DNA of 64,000 nt from Rhodopirellula sp. SM50 (GCF_002289565.1 NZ_NTFY01000070.1:1-64000); one strand, 5' to 3'. Shown: positions 54,135-63,986, counted from the stretch's first letter. A program made the numbers and translations. Notes: generated from the sequence alone by a model not told the origin.

Positions 54135-57100
54135 TTGAGCGGCAAGGAAGCCGAATCGAAAGACATTGCACCATCGGGAAAGTCCTCTCGATGGATGGTC
54201 GTTGCGCTGTTGATTGCGGCGATCGTTTTCATCTTTCGCTTCATCGCCCCGCAGACCGTGGGGGAACAGGTCCGACGTCATGTCGAGCAGACGTTTCGCG
54301 ACCACTATCCCGATCTGGAAATCTCGATCGGCCGGGGCCGTGTCGAACCCAACATCGGATTGATCCTGGATGACATCCGGATCTTGCAGCCGAAGAAATC
54401 CGAGTCGGCTGCGACGCGGCGGGCGCGCACCTTGAGTGATCGTCTGGGCATCACCGCGGACGCTTCGCGCGAGTTGGTGCGGATCGGTCAGATTGTGGTG
54501 GTGGCCAGCGCCGACATCTCAAAACTGCTTGAAAAGGAAAACCCGCTGGTCACGCGCCGGATCGTGATCAGCGGCGTTCGCGCCCACGCCTGGCTGGATG
54601 AAGACGGCAAGCTTTCACTGGAATCGCTGTGGCCGCTGCCGACGTTTGGCAAAGTCGCGTGCCCCAGGATGGAGGTCCGCAACGCGAAACTTGTGTTGGC
54701 CAACGAGTCCGCGGATTCACGCCCGATCGAAATCGATGTCACCCAAGCGGTGATCTTGAAGCATTTCGCTTGCGAGACCGATCCCGCCGGATCAGTCGAC
54801 ACCGGGTCTTCGGCTGAAGCTGCCGGTTCGTGCTCCTCGACGATCACCGCCAATGGCACCGCGGCCTTTGCCGAGCATTTTGCTTTGCAGATCACCAGCG
54901 ACGGCAAGCAAACCGATGTGCGGGGTGAAGTCCGCGGCGGAAAACTGACCGGCGAACTGATCGATCGTTTGCCGGCGCAACTGCAGGAAAAACTAAAACC
55001 GCTTCGAGGTCTGGAATTGCTGGCCGACACGACGGCGATCGCGCGGATTCAGCCCGACCGTCCGATCAACTTCGCGACCCGCAGCCGCATTCATGACGGC
55101 AGGTTTCGGCACCCCAAGTCATCGATGCCGGTGAAAGAGATTCGTGGCGTGCTGAGTTGCCGTCCGAGCGGCGTGCAACTGGAATCCTGCCAGGCGTTTT
55201 GGGGCGACGCGCGGATCAAGCTGGACGGCTACACCGTTGGTTATTCCGACCCCATCGAAGCTCATCTTGATGTTTCGGCCTACAACCTGTTGCTGGACCA
55301 GCGGTTCGCCGCCGTGATCCCCCAGCGGTTGGAAGCCGGCTGGAAAAAATTCGAGCCGCGCGGATTGATCGACGTCACCAACGCACACTTTGACATCGTC
55401 GGTGACCAGATCGAAACGACCGCTGAAATCACCTGCAAGGGCGTCGAGCTGAACTATGAAAAATTCCCCTACCCGGTGCGGCAGATCACCGGAGAGTTGT
55501 TGATCAAGGATCAGCGCGTCCAAACGAAACTGGCCAGCGGGCGGATCGGCGGCCAGCTGATGCAGTGTGTGTTCGATCTGCCGCTGCGTTCCGATTCGCA
55601 ACAACAACGTGTGTTTTCGGTGGCGATGGCCGGGCCGATTGCGATTGACGGCGAACTGTTGCACGCGCTGTCACCGCGCGGGGGCGAGGTCACGGCGCTG
55701 GAGCGTTTCATTCGCTCGCTGAACCCGCTCGGAGCGATCCATCTGGTCCGTGGCACGATGCGGACCGACGCGGATGGAGTCAAACATCAGGACATGGAAT
55801 TAAAAGTCAGCGATGCGACGCTGCGATTCGACGCGTTTCCGTATCCGCTGTACAACGTCACCGGCGACATTCGCGTCGTCGATGATCACGTGACACTGAC
55901 GGGATTCCAAGGCTCCAATGCCAACGGCGGCGTGATTCGGTGCGAGGGCGACTACCGAATTCCTGCCCGCCGCGACGAACCGGCAAAACCAGAATCGATC
56001 GCGTTCACTTCGGGACCGTCGTTGGTCTTACAGTTCGATGCCGCCCGGATTTCGCTCGACGAAGCGCTTCGCAGTTCGCTTCCGCCGGCATCGCAACAGA
56101 CCTGGGACAACCTCGCTCCCAGTGGAGTACTCGATTCGCTGAGCATTCAATTGGTTCGCGACGCCAACGATCGCCCGTTGAAGCTGAACGTCGCCGCAAA
56201 TCAATTTGATTCCAAGCGAATCGGCTCGGACACCTTGCGATTGCAACCGATCGCCCTGCCGTATCGATTGGACATCGTCGAAGCCGCGGTTCGATACGAA
56301 GGCGGACGTGTCATGATCGACGCGATTCGGGCCGAGCACGGTCGATCGGCAGTCTCCGCCGACGGTGGCTGTTGGCAGCTCAAGGATGGTCGCTGGTTGC
56401 TGAGTGTCGACGTGCACAACGGCAGTCGATTGATTCCTGACGCCGAATTGATCAACGCGTTGCCCGAACAGATGCGTGGCGCCATGCGCGGATTGAACCT
56501 CCGCGGGCCGGTCGGCCTGAGCGGACTGACCGAAACGCTGCTCTCCGACGACAGCCACCCCGATCCGATCTTTGGCTGGGACCTACAGCTTCAGCTGGAA
56601 GGCAACCGAATCGGCGACGTCGGGCCGGTGCACGGGCTGCGTGGGGAACTGTCGGTCAAGGGTCGCAAGGACGCCCGTGAGATCGCCGCCGAGGGCGAAG
56701 TCCGGATCGATTCGCTGCACATCAATGATCTGCAAATCACCCGGCTCCGCGGCCCCTTTCAAATGCGCGACGATCGTCTTCGGCTGGGAGGCATGGGCCG
56801 CAACGGCGAGTTCCAACAACCGATCGAAGGCCGATTGTTCGACGGGACGATTCGCATGGATGGCAACGTGACCCTGTCAGACGCCAATTTTGATGTGCGG
56901 CTGGCGCTGATCCAGGCCAAGCTGCCGGTGTTGCTGGCCGAATTGGGCCATGGGATGAGCGATTTGACCGGCTCGCTGGTCGGCAGCATGAACCTGGAAG
57001 GCGTGCTCGGGACCACCGACCTGCTGCGTGGCCAAGGCCATGCCGTCATCACCGATGCAAACCTTTACCAGGTCCCGGTGTTGATGCAATTGTTGAACGT

Positions 57101-57500
57101 GCTCTCGATCACGCCGACCGAAGACGTCGCGTTCACCAACGCCGACATCACCTACCGGCTCAGCGAAAACGAGATCTTTTTTGAGGACTTGAAACTCTGG
57201 GGCAGCCTGATCGCGCTGCACGGAAACGGCATGCTCGATCGCCGCCGCGAACTCGACCTGACCTTCAACACCCGCGTCTCCCCCCGCAACACCTTCACCC
57301 GGATCTTGCGTCCGCTGATGGACCAGCGTTACACGTTGTGGACGGTGGACGTGTCGGGACCGCTGGATGACCCCAACATCGAACGCCGGGCGCTCGACGG
57401 CGTCGGCCAAACCATTGAGCGGTTGTTCCAAGGCATGAACACCGCCCCCGACGCGAAACGCAAAGACCGCTCGGCCGGCATCGGTCGGATGTTGCAATAA
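54135..57500 (+). CDS. AsmA-like/TamB-like membrane-anchored protein
   Basis: About 1121 residues from a TTG at 54135; ATG at 54195 and TTG at 54084 are alternatives. One N-terminal membrane helix (WMVVALLIAAIVFIFRFIA) anchors a long beta-strand-rich periplasmic chain with repeated GVxLESC and LQLEGNRIGDVGPVHGLRG strands. The last ~200 residues match the AsmA C-terminal region: ANFDVRLALIQAKLPVLLAE, GSMNLEGVLGTTDLLRGQG and LKLWGSLIALHGNGMLDRRRELDLTFN. AsmA-like proteins of diderms are thought to form lipid-transfer bridges between membranes. Planctomycetes are diderm, so a role in outer-membrane lipid transport fits. It follows the GT2/membrane protein pair. Confidence 0.82.
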   Translation: MSGKEAESKDIAPSGKSSRWMVVALLIAAIVFIFRFIAPQTVGEQVRRHVEQTFRDHYPDLEISIGRGRVEPNIGLILDDIRILQPKKSESAATRRARTLSDRLGITADASRELVRIGQIVVVASADISKLLEKENPLVTRRIVISGVRAHAWLDEDGKLSLESLWPLPTFGKVACPRMEVRNAKLVLANESADSRPIEIDVTQAVILKHFACETDPAGSVDTGSSAEAAGSCSSTITANGTAAFAEHFALQITSDGKQTDVRGEVRGGKLTGELIDRLPAQLQEKLKPLRGLELLADTTAIARIQPDRPINFATRSRIHDGRFRHPKSSMPVKEIRGVLSCRPSGVQLESCQAFWGDARIKLDGYTVGYSDPIEAHLDVSAYNLLLDQRFAAVIPQRLEAGWKKFEPRGLIDVTNAHFDIVGDQIETTAEITCKGVELNYEKFPYPVRQITGELLIKDQRVQTKLASGRIGGQLMQCVFDLPLRSDSQQQRVFSVAMAGPIAIDGELLHALSPRGGEVTALERFIRSLNPLGAIHLVRGTMRTDADGVKHQDMELKVSDATLRFDAFPYPLYNVTGDIRVVDDHVTLTGFQGSNANGGVIRCEGDYRIPARRDEPAKPESIAFTSGPSLVLQFDAARISLDEALRSSLPPASQQTWDNLAPSGVLDSLSIQLVRDANDRPLKLNVAANQFDSKRIGSDTLRLQPIALPYRLDIVEAAVRYEGGRVMIDAIRAEHGRSAVSADGGCWQLKDGRWLLSVDVHNGSRLIPDAELINALPEQMRGAMRGLNLRGPVGLSGLTETLLSDDSHPDPIFGWDLQLQLEGNRIGDVGPVHGLRGELSVKGRKDAREIAAEGEVRIDSLHINDLQITRLRGPFQMRDDRLRLGGMGRNGEFQQPIEGRLFDGTIRMDGNVTLSDANFDVRLALIQAKLPVLLAELGHGMSDLTGSLVGSMNLEGVLGTTDLLRGQGHAVITDANLYQVPVLMQLLNVLSITPTEDVAFTNADITYRLSENEIFFEDLKLWGSLIALHGNGMLDRRRELDLTFNTRVSPRNTFTRILRPLMDQRYTLWTVDVSGPLDDPNIERRALDGVGQTIERLFQGMNTAPDAKRKDRSAGIGRMLQ

Positions 57501-57685
57501 TGGGAGTCCGGGCGCTCGTTCGCCCCCGTTGCTCCGCATCCGCGGATTCATCGCAATTCGTTGGTCGCGACTTGAGCAGTTGTTTGACGATTGATGACCA
57601 ATCGCGGCCGGAACGGTAAAGAACAGTCCCGTCGACCCCGAGGCACGTCGATTCTTTTGTTGCGGGATTTGGCCACCCATTTAGA

Positions 57686-57803
57686 TTCTCTCCCTCTGGG
57701 AGAGACGGCGTTTGCGCAGCAAGCAAACGCCAGAGAGGGCCGGAGCTGCGTAGGTCTTGGCGACTTCCGCTACGATTCACTCCGCCACTTAGACAATCGA
57801 CGA
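57686..57803. repeat. Family D element, copy D2
   Basis: Repeats D1 (8614-8735) almost base for base over the hairpin: CTCTCCCTCTGGGAGAGACG and GGCGTTTGCGCAGCAAGCAA; the trailing third is more diverged. D2 is followed within 15 bases by family A copy A8. The 520-bp spacer 57501-58020 has no gene. Confidence 0.88.
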
Positions 57804-57815
57804 CCCCGCAGGGGC

Positions 57816-57945
57816 AACGCTGTGAAGCATTTCTTAGCGGCAGGGCGCGAGCCCTCCGGTGTTGTGGCAGAGATGAAGAACCGGAGGGCTCGCGCCCTGC
57901 CGCTAAAACCCCAAGAAACACATGGGGAAAATGCTTCACAGCGTT
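57816..57945. repeat. Family A palindrome, copy A8
   Basis: The longest and most complete copy: AACGCTGTGAAGCATTT pairs with AAATGCTTCACAGCGTT, and GGCGCGAGCCCTCCGGT with ACCGGAGGGCTCGCGCC, about 130 bp in all. The asymmetric spacer (CAAGAAACACATGGGG) is on the right here. Confidence 0.92.
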
Positions 57946-58020
57946 TTCCGGGAGGGTTATTCAAAAATGTGTCGTTACCAACGCCTGCCCGATCGGGGAA
58001 GTTGATTCACCCTGAGCACA

Positions 58021-58836
58021 TTACTGCTCCCCAACGCTCACCATTGTTTTTCGGTTCTCCGTGTCGCCGAAGTACTCATCGAAGTCTGCCAGTACCTGAT
58101 CTTCACTTTGATCCTGGTCGATCAGGTCGATGGCGAAGACGTCTTGTTCGTGATCCAAAACACGTTTGGCAACCGCCAGTCGCATTTCGATCTGCTGCAG
58201 CAACTGATCGGCTTGGGACAGTTCGCTGCCGTCGACGCGGATGCCGGATTCCAACTTGGACGCTTGGACCAGGCGAGCTTGCGCGGCCAGCGACTCGACC
58301 TGCTGCTCCAATTCGGCTTTCCGGTGTCGCATCGAATCCAAGGACGCCAGCGCCGCGGCCAGCGACTCCTTGCGTTTTTCCAACAGTCGTTCCTTGCTGG
58401 CCAGCGCGAGCTGTCCGGTTTTGTAACGGTCCAGCCGCCGGGAGAGTTGTTCGGTGATTTGGGAACGGGTCCAGCTGCGACCACCGGCTTGGAAGGACAC
58501 GGTCTGCGTCCGCAATTGTTCACGCAATTGGGAGAGCGTGGCCAGTTCGTTTTCCAGACGTTTTTCGGTTTCCGAAACGTCTCGCTGAAGTGCCGCGATC
58601 TCGACTTCTTCCTGTGCGATGGTTCGCACTTGGGCCTGCAAATCGGGCAGGATGGCTTCGATCAGATCGCGGGCGCGTCGCAGTTCGAATTCGACAGGCA
58701 CGTGTTCGTTGACCGAATCGCGAACCGAACGCGCCGACGTGCGGACATAGCTGAAAAAACCGGGTCCCAGCAACAAGACGCCGCCGATCAGGACCGCCAG
58801 GAATGCGGCGACGGAATATTTGACCGCTCGTAACAT
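58021..58836 (-). CDS. Membrane-anchored coiled-coil protein
   Basis: 271 residues from ATG 58836, preceded by AAGGT at about 8 bases. One N-terminal helix (YSVAAFLAVLIGGVLLLGPGFF) anchors a long alpha-helical region rich in Glu, Gln, Arg and Ala (EVEIAALQRDVSETEKRLEN, LATLSQLREQLR, LASKERLLEKRKESLAAALA), a probable parallel coiled coil to ~240. The acidic C-terminus (DLIDQDQSEDQVLADFDEYF) may be a binding tail. It resembles PspA-like or scaffold proteins in layout but I cannot name a family. Divergent from the CRTAC1-like gene. Confidence 0.75.
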   Translation of the reverse strand: MLRAVKYSVAAFLAVLIGGVLLLGPGFFSYVRTSARSVRDSVNEHVPVEFELRRARDLIEAILPDLQAQVRTIAQEEVEIAALQRDVSETEKRLENELATLSQLREQLRTQTVSFQAGGRSWTRSQITEQLSRRLDRYKTGQLALASKERLLEKRKESLAAALASLDSMRHRKAELEQQVESLAAQARLVQASKLESGIRVDGSELSQADQLLQQIEMRLAVAKRVLDHEQDVFAIDLIDQDQSEDQVLADFDEYFGDTENRKTMVSVGEQ

Positions 58837-59081
58837 GACAACCAACCTTCAAAGAGGGAATGCGACCTGAAAATGACCGATGGCACGGTGCTCAACAGGG
58901 CAGTCGTTGGTTTGCGAACAATGTGACAGAGAAATTGAAAAAGTTTTTTGCCGCCGCCAAATGGTCGTCCGGTCACCACCGATTCGGCATCACGAAAATC
59001 AACGATCGCGCCATCCGGGTGGATGTGTCGTTCAAAGAGCGATCCATTACACTGCGGCACGCGACACACTCCGCACGCAAC

Positions 59082-59132
59082 GACACTGCCGCGGCGGTGA
59101 CACTGCTGCGGCGGTGACACTGCTGCGGCGGT
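59082..59132. repeat. 17-bp tandem repeat, three units
   Basis: GACACTGCCGCGGCGGT at 59082 and then GACACTGCTGCGGCGGT twice, at 59099 and 59116. It lies in the 328-bp divergent spacer 58837-59164, 32 bases before the lipoprotein start, so it may affect its promoter or leader. No gene is seen in the rest of the spacer. Confidence 0.9.
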
Positions 59133-59164
59133 GCAATTAGAAGCTCGACCCCCGATTGCAAACG

Positions 59165-62100
59165 ATGGCCTTTCTCAAGCGTCTTTACCGAACCCCGCCG
59201 ACGCGCGGCGGCCTACGACTGGCTCTGCTGTTGGGCTTGGTGCTGGTGTTCAATGGGTTACCGGGATGTGGGCCGGCCGGTTCGGATGGGGCGAATGATT
59301 CTCGGTCCCCGGTCCGCCATGCGACCGATGACGCCCCGAACGAGACTGGCAATGACTCCGGCGGTCGACAGCACACTGCTTCGGAGTCGTCGCGGTCAAA
59401 CGGCGACGATGGTTTGGCCGCAGCCGACGCGGCGTTGCGAACGGGGGATCTGGATGTTGCGTTCGATTTGTTATCGAAGCAATTGATCAAAACGCCGGAG
59501 GATCCCGCGACGTTGCTGCTTGCCAGCCGAGTCGAAAGTGCACGGGGCAACCGATCGACCGCGATCGAATTGGCCGAGGCCATTGAGCCTAAGTCACCCG
59601 AGGCCAGCGAGGCGACGAAGTTCCTGGTGCAGCAGTACCTTGAAGCGAGCCGTCCCGAAGACGCGATCGATCGGCTGACCAAGGCGTTGGCCCAAACAAA
59701 CATAGTGTCCGACCAGACCGTCCAATGGCGGCATCAGCTTTGGGCACTCCTCAATCGCACCGGACGTCGCCAAGAAGCTTCCGCTCATGCGGATGTGCTC
59801 TGCCGGTCCGGCGATTTCAACCGTGCACTGTTGATTTCGTTGTTGCGTCGAAACGAAGCCTATCCGATGGCGTTAAAGGACAAGTCGCCGCAAAGCATTT
59901 TCTATCCGGGGTTGGGACTGGCACGCTGGCATTTCTCACAGGGAGAATTCGAACAGGCCCTGGACCAATTACAGAACCCGGCTCCCGCAACCTTTTCGTC
60001 CGCAGCGGCCCGTGCGCTTGTCGGCCGACTGTTGGCCGAGACTCAAGCGACCGAGGCGTTCGTCCAATGGTATTCCCGTTGCGATGACGCGACGATGCAG
60101 TTCAGTGATTATTGGGTTGCCTTGGGGATTTACCTTTTTGATCAGCATCAATTCCAGGCGTCTGCCCGAGCGTTGCTGGAAGGGATCGCGATTGACCCAA
60201 CCGACGATGACGCCTGCCACCGTTTGTCGCGCGTCCTGGCGGCATTGAATCGAGCGGAAGACGCCGCGGTGATGAGGGAGCACGCGATTCGCGTCGCGTT
60301 GCTCAGAGCCGTCGCCAAGCAACTCGCAGTGCAACCGGCCGAACCCGATCTGGTCGAGACGCTGCCCGAAAAACTGTTGACCCTCGGCAGGCCTTTTGAA
60401 TCCATCGGTTGGGCGCTGCTGGACGTGTCGCGTTCCAATCACGCGAAACAGAACGCGTTGCTGCAACAGCGTGAGATGTTGCGCAACAAGCCTGAGGTTT
60501 TACGGATGCCGACCGAGATCGCACTCGCGGAAATCGATCGCAACGAGTTTTCCATGTCCGAGGCGATCGACGCATTGGTTGCAGCGGCGTCCTCGTCGAC
60601 AACCGCTGATCCACCGGATCTGGCGGGCGACAAACGGTACGAAACGCCCCAGGCGATTCCTGCGGCGGCGCCGGTCCCGACACTGGAAAACGTTGCGGCG
60701 CAGGTCGGCATCGATTTCCAGTGGTATCACGCCCCCGAGGTCGATCTGGCGTCGATACCGCTGCACCAGATGATGGGCGGTGGGATCGCCGTGTGCGACT
60801 ATGACCTGGACGGGGATCCGGACATTTATTTCGGTCAAGGTTCCGGTGATCCGCCGAGTGGGCGGAGCACGCGTTCGAATCAGCTGTATCGAAACCTCGG
60901 CGGACATTTCACGAACGTCACGGCGGATTCCGCCGTCGAAGATGATCGGTATTCCACCGGCATTGCGGCTGGCGATGTCAACCAAGATGGCTTTCCCGAT
61001 CTGTTCCTCGGTGCGTTGGGGGACAATCGGTTGTTGCTTAACTGTGGTGATGGAACTTTTCGCGATGCGACCGCGGCGCTCGGCACGTGCAGCCCCCAAT
61101 TCACCAGCTCGGTCGCCATTGCTGATTTGACCGGCGATGCGATTCCGGAATTGTTCGAATGTGTGTACGTGGAAATGGAAGGGGGCTTTCGGCTTCCCGA
61201 ACGAGATCCCCAGGGACGCGAGCTGGTGCCGAATCCGAACGACTTTTTTGCCGAAGCAGATCGCTGGTATGCGGGACGCGGCGACGGCAGTTTTGAACGG
61301 AGAGAACTGGACCGCAGCCAGATCGAACCGGGGACATCGTTGGGATTGGTGATCACCGATATCGATTCCGACGGACAAAACGACGTGTTTGTTGCCAACG
61401 ATGCGCGGCCGAATCACTTGTTGGTCCATTTTGGCGAACGGTCGGTCCGCAACGTCGCTGTCCTCAAAGGACTTGCGTTCGGTTTTCGAGGTTACAGCAA
61501 TGCCTGCATGGGGATTGCCACCGGAGACTTCAACCGGGATGGACGTTTTGACTTGGCAATCACCAATTACGCCGACGAACCGAACAACCACTTTCTGCAA
61601 GGCGACAGCGGAGTGTTCAGCGACTTTGCCACGCGATACCAGATCAATCAATCGAGCGAACCCTATGTCGGGTTTGGAATCAAAGCGATCGACCTTCATC
61701 GCAACGGCTGGCTCGATTTCTTAGTCACCAACGGACATGTGTTTGATCAGCGCGACCGCGGCAAGCCGTTTCAGATGCCCCCGCAGGTGCTGCTTAATCA
61801 GGCGACGAAGTTTGTCGCCAGTGACGTCACCGACTCCTCGGGGTATTGGCAAGGTCGCTACGTCGGACGGTCACTGGCCAAAATTGACTTCGATGGAGAT
61901 CACGATGTGGACTTCCTCGTCGGGCACCTGGACGCCCCGACCGCACTGCTGGCCAACAAAACCGAGCGGATGGGAAACGGGATCCAGTTGGAATTGGTCG
62001 GAACGCACAGCGAACGCGATGCGATCGGCACCCGCGTGGTCGTGACTGCGGCGGGGCAAACGTGGACGGACTGGGTGACGGCCGGAGATGGCTACTTTTG

Positions 62101-62284
62101 TTCGGACCAACCGGTGTTGGATTTCGGCATTGGCAGCGCCGAGCGAATCGATGCGATCGAAGTTCACTGGATCTCCGGCCACCGGCAGGTGTATCGCGAT
62201 CTCGCGGTCAATCAACGACTTTTGCTCGTCGAAGGCTGTGGCGAGCGATGGGGACGGGACGGTGCGGTTCGTTCCGATCACTGA
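59165..62284 (+). CDS. CRTAC1-like lipoprotein: TPR, FG-GAP and ASPIC/UnbV
   Basis: 1039 residues from ATG 59165. A lipoprotein signal ends LVLVFNGLPGC. Residues ~75-480 carry TPR-like helical repeats (AADAALRTGDLDVAFDLLSK). A beta-propeller of FG-GAP repeats follows with calcium-binding motifs: CDYDLDGDPDIYFG, DVNQDGFPDLFLGALG, DIDSDGQNDVFVAND, DFNRDGRFDLAITN and DFDGDHDVDFLVG. The C-terminal ~80 residues match ASPIC/UnbV (GTRVVVTAAGQTWTDWVTAGDG). The TPR plus CRTAC1 layout is common in planctomycetes; substrate or partner is unknown. Probably on the outer membrane or periplasmic face. Confidence 0.87.
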   Translation: MAFLKRLYRTPPTRGGLRLALLLGLVLVFNGLPGCGPAGSDGANDSRSPVRHATDDAPNETGNDSGGRQHTASESSRSNGDDGLAAADAALRTGDLDVAFDLLSKQLIKTPEDPATLLLASRVESARGNRSTAIELAEAIEPKSPEASEATKFLVQQYLEASRPEDAIDRLTKALAQTNIVSDQTVQWRHQLWALLNRTGRRQEASAHADVLCRSGDFNRALLISLLRRNEAYPMALKDKSPQSIFYPGLGLARWHFSQGEFEQALDQLQNPAPATFSSAAARALVGRLLAETQATEAFVQWYSRCDDATMQFSDYWVALGIYLFDQHQFQASARALLEGIAIDPTDDDACHRLSRVLAALNRAEDAAVMREHAIRVALLRAVAKQLAVQPAEPDLVETLPEKLLTLGRPFESIGWALLDVSRSNHAKQNALLQQREMLRNKPEVLRMPTEIALAEIDRNEFSMSEAIDALVAAASSSTTADPPDLAGDKRYETPQAIPAAAPVPTLENVAAQVGIDFQWYHAPEVDLASIPLHQMMGGGIAVCDYDLDGDPDIYFGQGSGDPPSGRSTRSNQLYRNLGGHFTNVTADSAVEDDRYSTGIAAGDVNQDGFPDLFLGALGDNRLLLNCGDGTFRDATAALGTCSPQFTSSVAIADLTGDAIPELFECVYVEMEGGFRLPERDPQGRELVPNPNDFFAEADRWYAGRGDGSFERRELDRSQIEPGTSLGLVITDIDSDGQNDVFVANDARPNHLLVHFGERSVRNVAVLKGLAFGFRGYSNACMGIATGDFNRDGRFDLAITNYADEPNNHFLQGDSGVFSDFATRYQINQSSEPYVGFGIKAIDLHRNGWLDFLVTNGHVFDQRDRGKPFQMPPQVLLNQATKFVASDVTDSSGYWQGRYVGRSLAKIDFDGDHDVDFLVGHLDAPTALLANKTERMGNGIQLELVGTHSERDAIGTRVVVTAAGQTWTDWVTAGDGYFCSDQPVLDFGIGSAERIDAIEVHWISGHRQVYRDLAVNQRLLLVEGCGERWGRDGAVRSDH

Positions 62285-62295
62285 TCCGCCCGGCG

Positions 62296-62317
62296 ACGCC
62301 CCACCTCACCGGGGCGT
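62296..62317. terminator. Weak hairpin after the CRTAC1-like gene
   Basis: ACGCCCC at 62296-62302 pairs with GGGGCGT at 62311-62317 around an 8-base loop, just after the stop. No T tract follows, so it may be a pause or a Rho-dependent end at most. Confidence 0.35.
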
Positions 62318-62553
62318 TGCTTGGACGAGTGCGTTAGTACTTGAGAGGGGGTCGCATCGAGTTCTCTGCTCGATTTTTTAGATTTTTTTGAAAGAAGTTG
62401 CCCAGCAGCACGTGCCTCGGTCTCAGCCTGCGCATACTGGGCGTCAGGTCAGGTTTGTCACAGTTTGTGTCATCCCCATCGTTTGGCTTTAGGGGCGTCT
62501 GATTTATCAGTGTTTGTTCTTGGTGTTTTTACTTCTTTTTGAGTGAGGTGTAC

Positions 62554-63813
62554 ATGTTTTCTCGAAAACGGGGCTCGCGGGGTTTCACCCTTGTTGAGTT
62601 GTTGGTGGTGATTGCCATCATCGGAATTTTAGTCGGATTATTGCTTCCCGCTGTTCAAGCAGCGCGTGAAGCGGCTCGTCGAATGAGTTGCAGTAACAAT
62701 TTCAAGCAGCTTGGGATTGCGATGCACAATTACCATGCCGCGTTCAAGCAGCTGCCGCTGCAAGGTGCCGGCACGGGGATCGGGATCAATACACCCAATT
62801 GGTGGCAGCAGGGCAATGACGCCAGTAAGCAGTGCCTGAGCGCTCTGGTCGGTTTGGCGCCGTTCTTCGAACAGCAAGGATTGTGGGACAACATCTCCAA
62901 TCCCAGCACGCAGACGGTCACGGGGGCAGCTCCGCCTTCGAACACCAATTTGACCAACCCGCAACGGTGGCCCGCGATGGGGCCGAGCCCACGGAACTTC
63001 TCGACGAGCCCGGGCTACATTCCGTGGGCGACCGAGATTCCGATGCTGCGTTGCCCGAGTGATCCGGGTGTCGGGTTGCCCGCTTTGGGACGAACGAATT
63101 ACGCACTCTGCATGGGTGATTCGCCAAGTCCTTGGCACAACAGTTTCAAGAACGGAAATCTGACGGATTCTGGCTCATGGGCACACCGCGCGGCCCGGTC
63201 GGTCAATCGCGGGATGTTCATGAACCGTCGCGCGTCGAAATTTCGTGATGTGCTCGACGGGTTGGCCAACACGATTGCCATGGGCGAGATTCGCACCGAT
63301 TTGGGCGACCGTGACATTCGGTCGGCCGCTTCGTGGCGTGCACGGGGCAGTCAGGACGTCAATGACAACCCATCGTTCTGCCGGGACGCCGATGAAATCG
63401 ATCCCGACAAGCCGACCAAGTGGTGTAGCGGTGGAAACTGCACCAACCCACAGCAACTGGTCAGCGACAGCAACAGCTCTCGAGGCGCCAGTTGGGCCAA
63501 TTTCCGCGCGATCATCACACAGACGTTTACGGTGCTGCCACCGAACAAAGAAGTCTGTGTCGGTCAGTGGATCGACGGCCCCGGCACTTGTCCGCCCAGT
63601 AGTAATCACCAGGGTGGAGCACACGTGCTGATGGGTGACGGTGCGGTCGTCTTTATGACCGACTCGGTCGAAGCGGGTGATCCCCGAGCCGGCGGTGTAC
63701 GGTTGGGCCAAACCGGTCCTCGTTCGCCGGGGGCGGAAAGTCCCTATGGTCTGTGGGGCGCCCTCGGCACCAAGGCCAGTGGGGAGACGATCGAAGAGCA
63801 ATTGAACCAGTAA
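62554..63813 (+). CDS. DUF1559 prepilin-like protein with N-methylation signal
   Basis: 419 residues. The ATG at 62554 follows GAGG and gives the type IV pilin leader [19 protein letters not shown], cleaved after Gly10 with Phe methylation, then hydrophobic [20 protein letters not shown]. The next segment [22 protein letters not shown] and the C-terminal [14 protein letters not shown] are DUF1559 hallmarks. This family is expanded to dozens of copies in planctomycetes and seems to be secreted through a type II-like pathway; function unresolved. It is preceded by a ~270-bp spacer without an array repeat, and a clear terminator follows it. Confidence 0.94.
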   Translation: MFSRKRGSRGFTLVELLVVIAIIGILVGLLLPAVQAAREAARRMSCSNNFKQLGIAMHNYHAAFKQLPLQGAGTGIGINTPNWWQQGNDASKQCLSALVGLAPFFEQQGLWDNISNPSTQTVTGAAPPSNTNLTNPQRWPAMGPSPRNFSTSPGYIPWATEIPMLRCPSDPGVGLPALGRTNYALCMGDSPSPWHNSFKNGNLTDSGSWAHRAARSVNRGMFMNRRASKFRDVLDGLANTIAMGEIRTDLGDRDIRSAASWRARGSQDVNDNPSFCRDADEIDPDKPTKWCSGGNCTNPQQLVSDSNSSRGASWANFRAIITQTFTVLPPNKEVCVGQWIDGPGTCPPSSNHQGGAHVLMGDGAVVFMTDSVEAGDPRAGGVRLGQTGPRSPGAESPYGLWGALGTKASGETIEEQLNQ

Positions 63814-63844
63814 GCGGTTCGATTCAACCGAATTCTTCAATGCG

Positions 63845-63878
63845 ACCTCGCCCACCGAAACGTGGGCGAGGTTTTTTA
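63845..63878 (+). terminator. Rho-independent terminator after the DUF1559 gene
   Basis: ACCTCGCCCAC pairs perfectly with GTGGGCGAGGT around CGAAAC, followed by a T-rich run (TTTTTT). A strong intrinsic terminator, starting about 30 bases after the stop codon. Confidence 0.92.
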
Positions 63879-63924
63879 GTATTGCGAACGGTTCGACGGT
63901 TGGTGTGCAGGCTTTAGCCGCTCA

Positions 63925-63986
63925 TCTACTCGTTCCAAGGCTCCGCCTTGGAACGAGCTGATGGTGTGGCTCCGCCACACGCGGTG
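63925..63986. repeat. Family B-like hairpins at the window edge
   Basis: CTCGTTCCAAGGCTCCGCC with GGAACGAG, then GTGTGGCTCCGCCACAC. It resembles the family B first hairpin and the arm at 39721. The window ends inside it, so the complete element cannot be judged. Confidence 0.65.

Noticed and set aside
59082-59132. Short direct repeats as a CRISPR
   Set aside because: The 17-bp units are directly adjacent with no spacers.
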